From the NCBI GenBank assembly GCA_025451595.1, contig JANWKD010000097.1, forward strand, positions 1 through 9,050: DNA of 9,050 bases. Reading direction: 5' to 3'. A model generated the notes under the pieces. The model worked only from the letters and a program-made list of their open reading frames with translations, ran no database searches and was not told the DNA's origin. The stretch is from Candidatus Babeliales bacterium (GTDB taxonomy: Bacteria; Babelota; Babeliae; Babelales; JANWKD01). A program made the position numbers and the translations under genes. Below, in pieces: positions 6,715 through 9,050 of this stretch (positions within the stretch are counted from its first letter, which is position 1; every line of letters begins with the position of its first letter).

Positions 6715-7158
6715 TTACTCAGGGACCACTTTTAATGTCAAATGTGGTTGTAAGCGCGAGGATAGTTTTATAATAACTTCATAGGTACCTTTTGATTTTA
6801 TCGATTTGTCAAATTGAACTTGACTCTTTGATATAGATATCCCCTTTTCTGCCAAGATGTCGACTATTTCCCCTGGAGCTATTGATCCATAAAGCTTATC
6901 ATTATCATGCATTTTACGCTTAATGGTAACCGTAGTTGATTTTATTTTTTCAGCTAACATAGACGTTTGGCTTGATAGAACCTCTTTTCTATTTTCTATC
7001 CGTTTAATGCGAGACTGATAAAACTGTTCATTCTCAGGAGTAACTTGAACTGCTGCTTTACGTGGTAGCAAAAAATTGGATGCGTATCCATCAGAAACCT
7101 TAACGATTTCACCCGCCATTCCTACTTTCTCAACGTCTTTTAATAAGTATACTTTCAT
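6715..7158 (-). CDS. rplI: 50S ribosomal protein bL9
   Basis: bL9 binds 23S rRNA near the base of the L1 stalk and helps limit frameshifting. The 147-aa product has the usual length. The N-terminal domain MKVYLLKDVEKVGMAGEIVKV and the signature DGYASNFLLPRKAAV (23-37) are clear; the glycine often found after NFLxP is replaced by Arg/Lys-Ala. A long connecting helix (about 41-75) leads to the C-terminal domain (about 80-147). The ATG at 7158 is fixed by the family's MKVYLL start and has a Shine-Dalgarno AAGGA 7 nt upstream, duplicated once more 11 nt further away. It is followed at 7 bp by dnaB. rpsF and rpsR, often next to it in other bacteria, are not here; the pseudopilin operon is upstream instead. 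Confidence 0.97.
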   Translation of the reverse strand: MKVYLLKDVEKVGMAGEIVKVSDGYASNFLLPRKAAVQVTPENEQFYQSRIKRIENRKEVLSSQTSMLAEKIKSTTVTIKRKMHDNDKLYGSIAPGEIVDILAEKGISISKSQVQFDKSIKSKGTYEVIIKLSSRLQPHLTLKVVPE

Positions 7159-7159
7159 C

Positions 7160-7181
7160 CGCTTGTCCTTCGCTTGTCCTT
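7160..7181 (-). promoter_or_regulatory. Tandemly duplicated ribosome binding site before rplI
   Basis: On the minus strand the 11-mer AAGGACAAGCG occurs twice in a row immediately before G-ATG. The copy nearest the start has AAGGA at a normal 7-nt distance; the other places AAGGA 11 nt further upstream. It looks like a slippage duplication that doubled the Shine-Dalgarno sequence. Confidence 0.7.
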
Positions 7182-7270
7182 ATTACAATAGGGAACTTAG
7201 ATTGATTAAACATAGTATCAATATACCCAAAAAACATCCACTTGAAAAATTTAATATCAGCATCATACAC

Positions 7271-7350
7271 GAGTGCGGGGGCGAGGACGCCGGGATGACA
7301 GAAGGGATTAACGCAGCAAGAGCGATTGGGCGGGCCGAGCCCCCGCACTC
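7271..7350. repeat. 80-bp G+C-rich palindromic (MITE-like) element
   Basis: The ends are a perfect 12-bp inverted repeat, GAGTGCGGGGGC (7271-7282) and GCCCCCGCACTC (7339-7350). About 55 of the 80 bases are G or C in a region otherwise near two thirds A+T. Inside is a smaller GGCG-agga-CGCC hairpin (7280-7291) that competes with the outer stem. On the minus strand it contains TGTCATCCCGGCG, a word similar to common proteobacterial intergenic repeats; this likeness is from memory only. It shares CCCAATCGC and GTGCGGGG with the hairpin array at 986-1137. No flanking target duplication is visible and it has no T tract, so it is more likely a mobile palindromic repeat than a terminator, though either could apply. 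Confidence 0.65.
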
Positions 7351-7464
7351 TCTTTTATTACTCATTTCGTAAATACTTGGCAGAATCTCCTATAAAATAA
7401 ACTTATGCGCTGGAAAGCCAAACTACTTTGCTGATTATTATGCGACAGGAATGTAGACGCTTTT

Positions 7465-7923
7465 CTATTTTCTTTTAGTTCCCCACTCGTCAATTTTGAA
7501 TTGATCATGCACATTAAGCATGGAGCTTTTTTTGCAATTACTAATCGCACATTGCATTATACAATTACAATCTGTTGCCTCATCACGATGAGTCGTAATG
7601 AGAAACGAATCACCTTTTTTTCTGATATAAGTCGTTAAAGAAACATCATTTTGCGCAGCGCTCAACCCTTGAATAACGCATGGTAAAGCAAAGGCTTTAC
7701 GGGCGCTAGTCGTTTTTTTGAAAAAAGCTTCATTTTGTTGAATAAGCAATTGGGTTACATGCAAAATTCCTAAGGTTTCATAATAATGTTGATAATATTC
7801 CTGTTTTTTAAATGCAATATCAGCAAAATACGCTATTGATCGCCATAAAGAGCCAACCCAAGCAACCAAAAACGCCATAATGATTAAAACGAGAAGCAAA
7901 GCAGAACCAGAATGATTTTTCAT
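7465..7923 (-). CDS. GspK/PilX-like minor pseudopilin (152 aa)
   Basis: The N-terminus MKNHSG-SALLLVLIIMAFLVAW is a short polar leader, a prepilin peptidase cleavage Gly (residue 6) and a hydrophobic helix. It has no Glu at mature position 5, as is typical of GspK/PilX-type tip subunits (LLLVL). At 152 aa it is much shorter than classical GspK (about 300 aa) and closer to PilX in size. Residues 119-130 carry a cysteine cluster C-x-C-x3-C-x4-C, plus Cys82, unusual for this class and probably disulphide-bonded outside the cytoplasm. The start codon overlaps the stop of the GspJ-like gene by four bases (ATGA), so translation is probably coupled. It would cap a type IV pilus or type II secretion pseudopilus with the next two proteins; which machine cannot be told from this window. 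Confidence 0.7.
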   Translation of the reverse strand: MKNHSGSALLLVLIIMAFLVAWVGSLWRSIAYFADIAFKKQEYYQHYYETLGILHVTQLLIQQNEAFFKKTTSARKAFALPCVIQGLSAAQNDVSLTTYIRKKGDSFLITTHRDEATDCNCIMQCAISNCKKSSMLNVHDQFKIDEWGTKRK

Positions 7924-8438
7924 AGTAACACTTTATTTTCCAGCGCTACACTTCGATGTAATAACGGAAAAGAAATTAAATTGTGCGATGATTCCATGTG
8001 CCAGGATACTAACGTGATATAATAATTATTATCAATCTTTTTCTTTTCAATATCAAAATGAATGGAGCGAACGCCTGTCGAAGCAATGCTTTTAGTTTTT
8101 TTCGTCCATTGATCACGAGACATATTGAACATTCCATGGATTCGTAATAATATATCATTTTTTACTCGCCAACCAATATCAGTATCCCCAGACGTCCAGA
8201 TAAGCTCCCGATCGGTTATCTTTTTCCAATGATTTAATAATGACGGAGCTTGCTTAAGATCTGCGGATAATATATCGAATGAGTTTAGCAAACAAAGCGA
8301 CGATGCAATTGGAAAATTCCATTTGTTATTAAAAATCGTAGAAACAGTCAACTGCATCAATATCAGACTAATAAATGCCAACAACCCTAGATATATTAAA
8401 AAATCAATCAAAAAAAAACCTTCACGAAAATTTTTCAT
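7920..8438 (-). CDS. GspJ/PilW-like minor pseudopilin (172 aa)
   Basis: I choose the ATG at 8438, which gives MKNFREG-FFLIDFLIYLGLLAFISLILMQ: a short basic leader, cleavage Gly at residue 7 and the hydrophobic pilin helix. The longer reading from 8510 overlaps the upstream gene and would put 24 extra residues before the leader. Mature position 5 is Asp where pilins nearly always have Glu. The later sequence DIGWRVKNDILLRIHG resembles the strand pair of GspJ/PilW proteins, and DILSADLKQAP after the helix also fits. It begins 10 bp after the stop of the GspI-like gene and overlaps the next gene by 4 bp, so the three form one operon. Role: minor subunit of the initiating tip complex (family knowledge; specific machine unknown). 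Confidence 0.72.
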   Translation of the reverse strand: MKNFREGFFLIDFLIYLGLLAFISLILMQLTVSTIFNNKWNFPIASSLCLLNSFDILSADLKQAPSLLNHWKKITDRELIWTSGDTDIGWRVKNDILLRIHGMFNMSRDQWTKKTKSIASTGVRSIHFDIEKKKIDNNYYITLVSWHMESSHNLISFPLLHRSVALENKVLL

Positions 8439-8448
8439 ATTGCTCTTT

Positions 8449-8907
8449 TCATATAATTGAACGTAAAATAATAAAGCGCAATTTGCCTGAAGATGATTTC
8501 CATTCAACACGTACTGAAATTAACCTAAATTGATAAGAATTTTTCAAGAGTTCGTGTGATAAAGAGAGCTGATAGGGTTGAGCCTTTGCAACAACCGCAA
8601 AAGAATCTTCCTGTTTTGGAAAGTTTGATTCATTAAAACCATATGCAATTATTTTTTCCAAATGAGTTGCTGCTTTATTAATTGCAATCAAGCGATGAGT
8701 AGAATCATGATACCAAAATGAAGATATGAAAATACATTGAGCAATAGCCAACCCGATAATAGCTATAATGCCTAATGCAATAATAATTTCTATCAAAAGC
8801 ATGCCAGAACGAACAGAAAACTTGTTCGCCAATTGACTAACATATATACTTTCAATAAAATTGAATTTAGACTCAATAAATCTTTTTAACAAAGCCATCT
8901 TTGTCAT
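8449..8907 (-). CDS. GspI/PilV-like minor pseudopilin (152 aa or shorter)
   Basis: Prepilin signature SVRSG-MLLIEIIIALGIIAIIGLAIAQ: cleavage Gly35, Met at mature position 1, Glu at position 5 (Glu40), then the long hydrophobic helix. The following ATHLEKIIAYGF and a short C-terminal beta part (QFRLISVRVEW) fit a GspI/PilV-type subunit. Read from the ATG at 8907 the leader is 35 residues, unusually long, and no Shine-Dalgarno precedes it. A TTG at 8832 would give a normal 10-residue leader (ANKFSVRSG after the initiator), and a TTGTTA-17 bp-TAAATT promoter-like pair lies just before it (8892 down to 8864). The true start may therefore be internal; the end is firm. First gene of the pseudopilin operon, divergent from the exported protein gene at 8938. 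Confidence 0.72.
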   Translation of the reverse strand: MTKMALLKRFIESKFNFIESIYVSQLANKFSVRSGMLLIEIIIALGIIAIIGLAIAQCIFISSFWYHDSTHRLIAINKAATHLEKIIAYGFNESNFPKQEDSFAVVAKAQPYQLSLSHELLKNSYQFRLISVRVEWKSSSGKLRFIILRSII

Positions 8908-8915
8908 AATAAAAT
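8886..8915 (+). promoter_or_regulatory. Predicted promoter of the right-edge exported protein gene
   Basis: TTAACA (8886-8891) and TAAAAT (8910-8915) each match five of six consensus bases and are 18 bp apart. The expected start of transcription, about 8922, leaves a short leader with GAGGG (8929-8933) before the ATG at 8938. The site overlaps the annotated 5' end of the divergent pseudopilin gene. Confidence 0.4.
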
Positions 8916-8937
8916 ATTCAATACTTTCGAGGGCATT

Positions 8938-9050
8938 ATGAAATCTTTGTTTCCTAAACTTATTATAATAGCTTTTTACTTATTTTTATTACCATATCAA
9001 ATCGAATGCATTCAGCCTCCAATGGCAAATGGAATGCCTCAACTCAGTGA
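8938..9050 (+). CDS. Exported protein, 3' partial
   Basis: An ATG at 8938 preceded by GAGGG opens a frame that is still open at the window's right edge (37 complete codons). The translation begins MKSLFPKLIIIAFYLFLLPYQIEC, a clear signal peptide with two lysines and a hydrophobic core, probably cleaved near ECIQ, then a Pro/Met-rich QPPMANGMPQLS. Too little is visible to name a family. It is divergent from the pseudopilin operon with only 30 bp between annotated starts, so the two control regions must overlap or one start is misplaced. Confidence 0.6.
   Translation, partial: MKSLFPKLIIIAFYLFLLPYQIECIQPPMANGMPQLS

Larger units (their letters stand above)
7159..7464. other. 306-bp intergenic region between the pseudopilin operon and rplI
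   Basis: It holds the duplicated ribosome site (7160-7181) and the 80-bp G+C-rich palindromic element (7271-7350). Between them (7182-7270) is A/T-rich sequence where an rplI promoter should lie; on the minus strand a TATATT hexamer 16 bp after TTTCAA is the best candidate but weak. The part 7351-7464 shows no gene, hairpin or terminator that I can support. A 60-codon minus-strand reading frame (7183-7365) passes through the palindromic element and is not called as a gene. Confidence 0.5.

Noticed and set aside
7183..7365. 60-codon minus-strand frame with a hydrophobic C-terminus just before rplI
   Set aside because: It runs straight through the 80-bp palindromic element. The nearest AGGAG is about 20 nt from the ATG, and the hydrophobic end is expected from A/T-rich DNA. 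Not enough support for a gene.
7076..7372. 98-codon plus-strand frame over the rplI start and palindromic element
   Set aside because: It overlaps the conserved N-terminus of rplI on the opposite strand and has no supporting signals.
8439..8510. ATG at 8510 as start of the GspJ-like protein
   Set aside because: It overlaps the upstream gene and puts an extra 24 residues before a normal short prepilin leader that starts at 8438.

Overview
The window is AT-rich (about one third G+C by eye) and bacterial. It has a Gram-negative-like flavour: three type II secretion/type IV pilus-type pseudopilin genes, several secreted coiled-coil proteins of unknown function, and core replication/repair/translation genes (ruvC, dnaB, rplI) packed mostly on the minus strand. 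The mix of housekeeping genes with lineage-specific exported coiled-coil proteins and a divergent subtilase suggests a small-genome, host-associated bacterium. Candidatus Dependentiae (TM6) is my best guess, but that is inference from gene style only; no rRNA or other diagnostic marker is present.

Layout from left to right: a subtilisin-like (S8) protease on the plus strand, cut by the left edge, whose 3' part contains a compact array of perfect DNA hairpins read through in frame. It converges on and overlaps ruvC (minus). Upstream of ruvC, on the same strand, are two paralogous secreted coiled-coil genes (396 and 465 aa), both with a J-domain-like C-terminal segment lacking HPD. Next come a third small secreted coiled-coil gene (162 aa), dnaB and rplI (7 bp apart), a 306-bp gap holding an 80-bp G+C-rich palindromic element, and a tight three-gene pseudopilin operon (GspK/PilX-like, GspJ-like, GspI-like when read left to right; transcribed in the opposite order). 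At the right edge a divergent plus-strand gene for an exported protein begins and runs out of the window.

The most striking regulatory signal is a near-perfect palindrome (core TATTGCAAATTGCAATAT) present exactly twice, once upstream of the 162-aa gene and once upstream of the 465/396-aa pair. In both places its right-hand TTGCAA lies exactly 17 bp upstream of a -10-like hexamer, with further matching bases between. This looks like one operator overlapping the -35 of two co-regulated promoters, tying the three exported coiled-coil proteins into one putative regulon. The other unexplained structures are the two G+C-rich palindromic elements, one inside the protease ORF and one before rplI, which look like mobile or palindromic repeats in an AT-rich genome.

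No rRNA, tRNA, CRISPR array or insertion sequence with a transposase was found.
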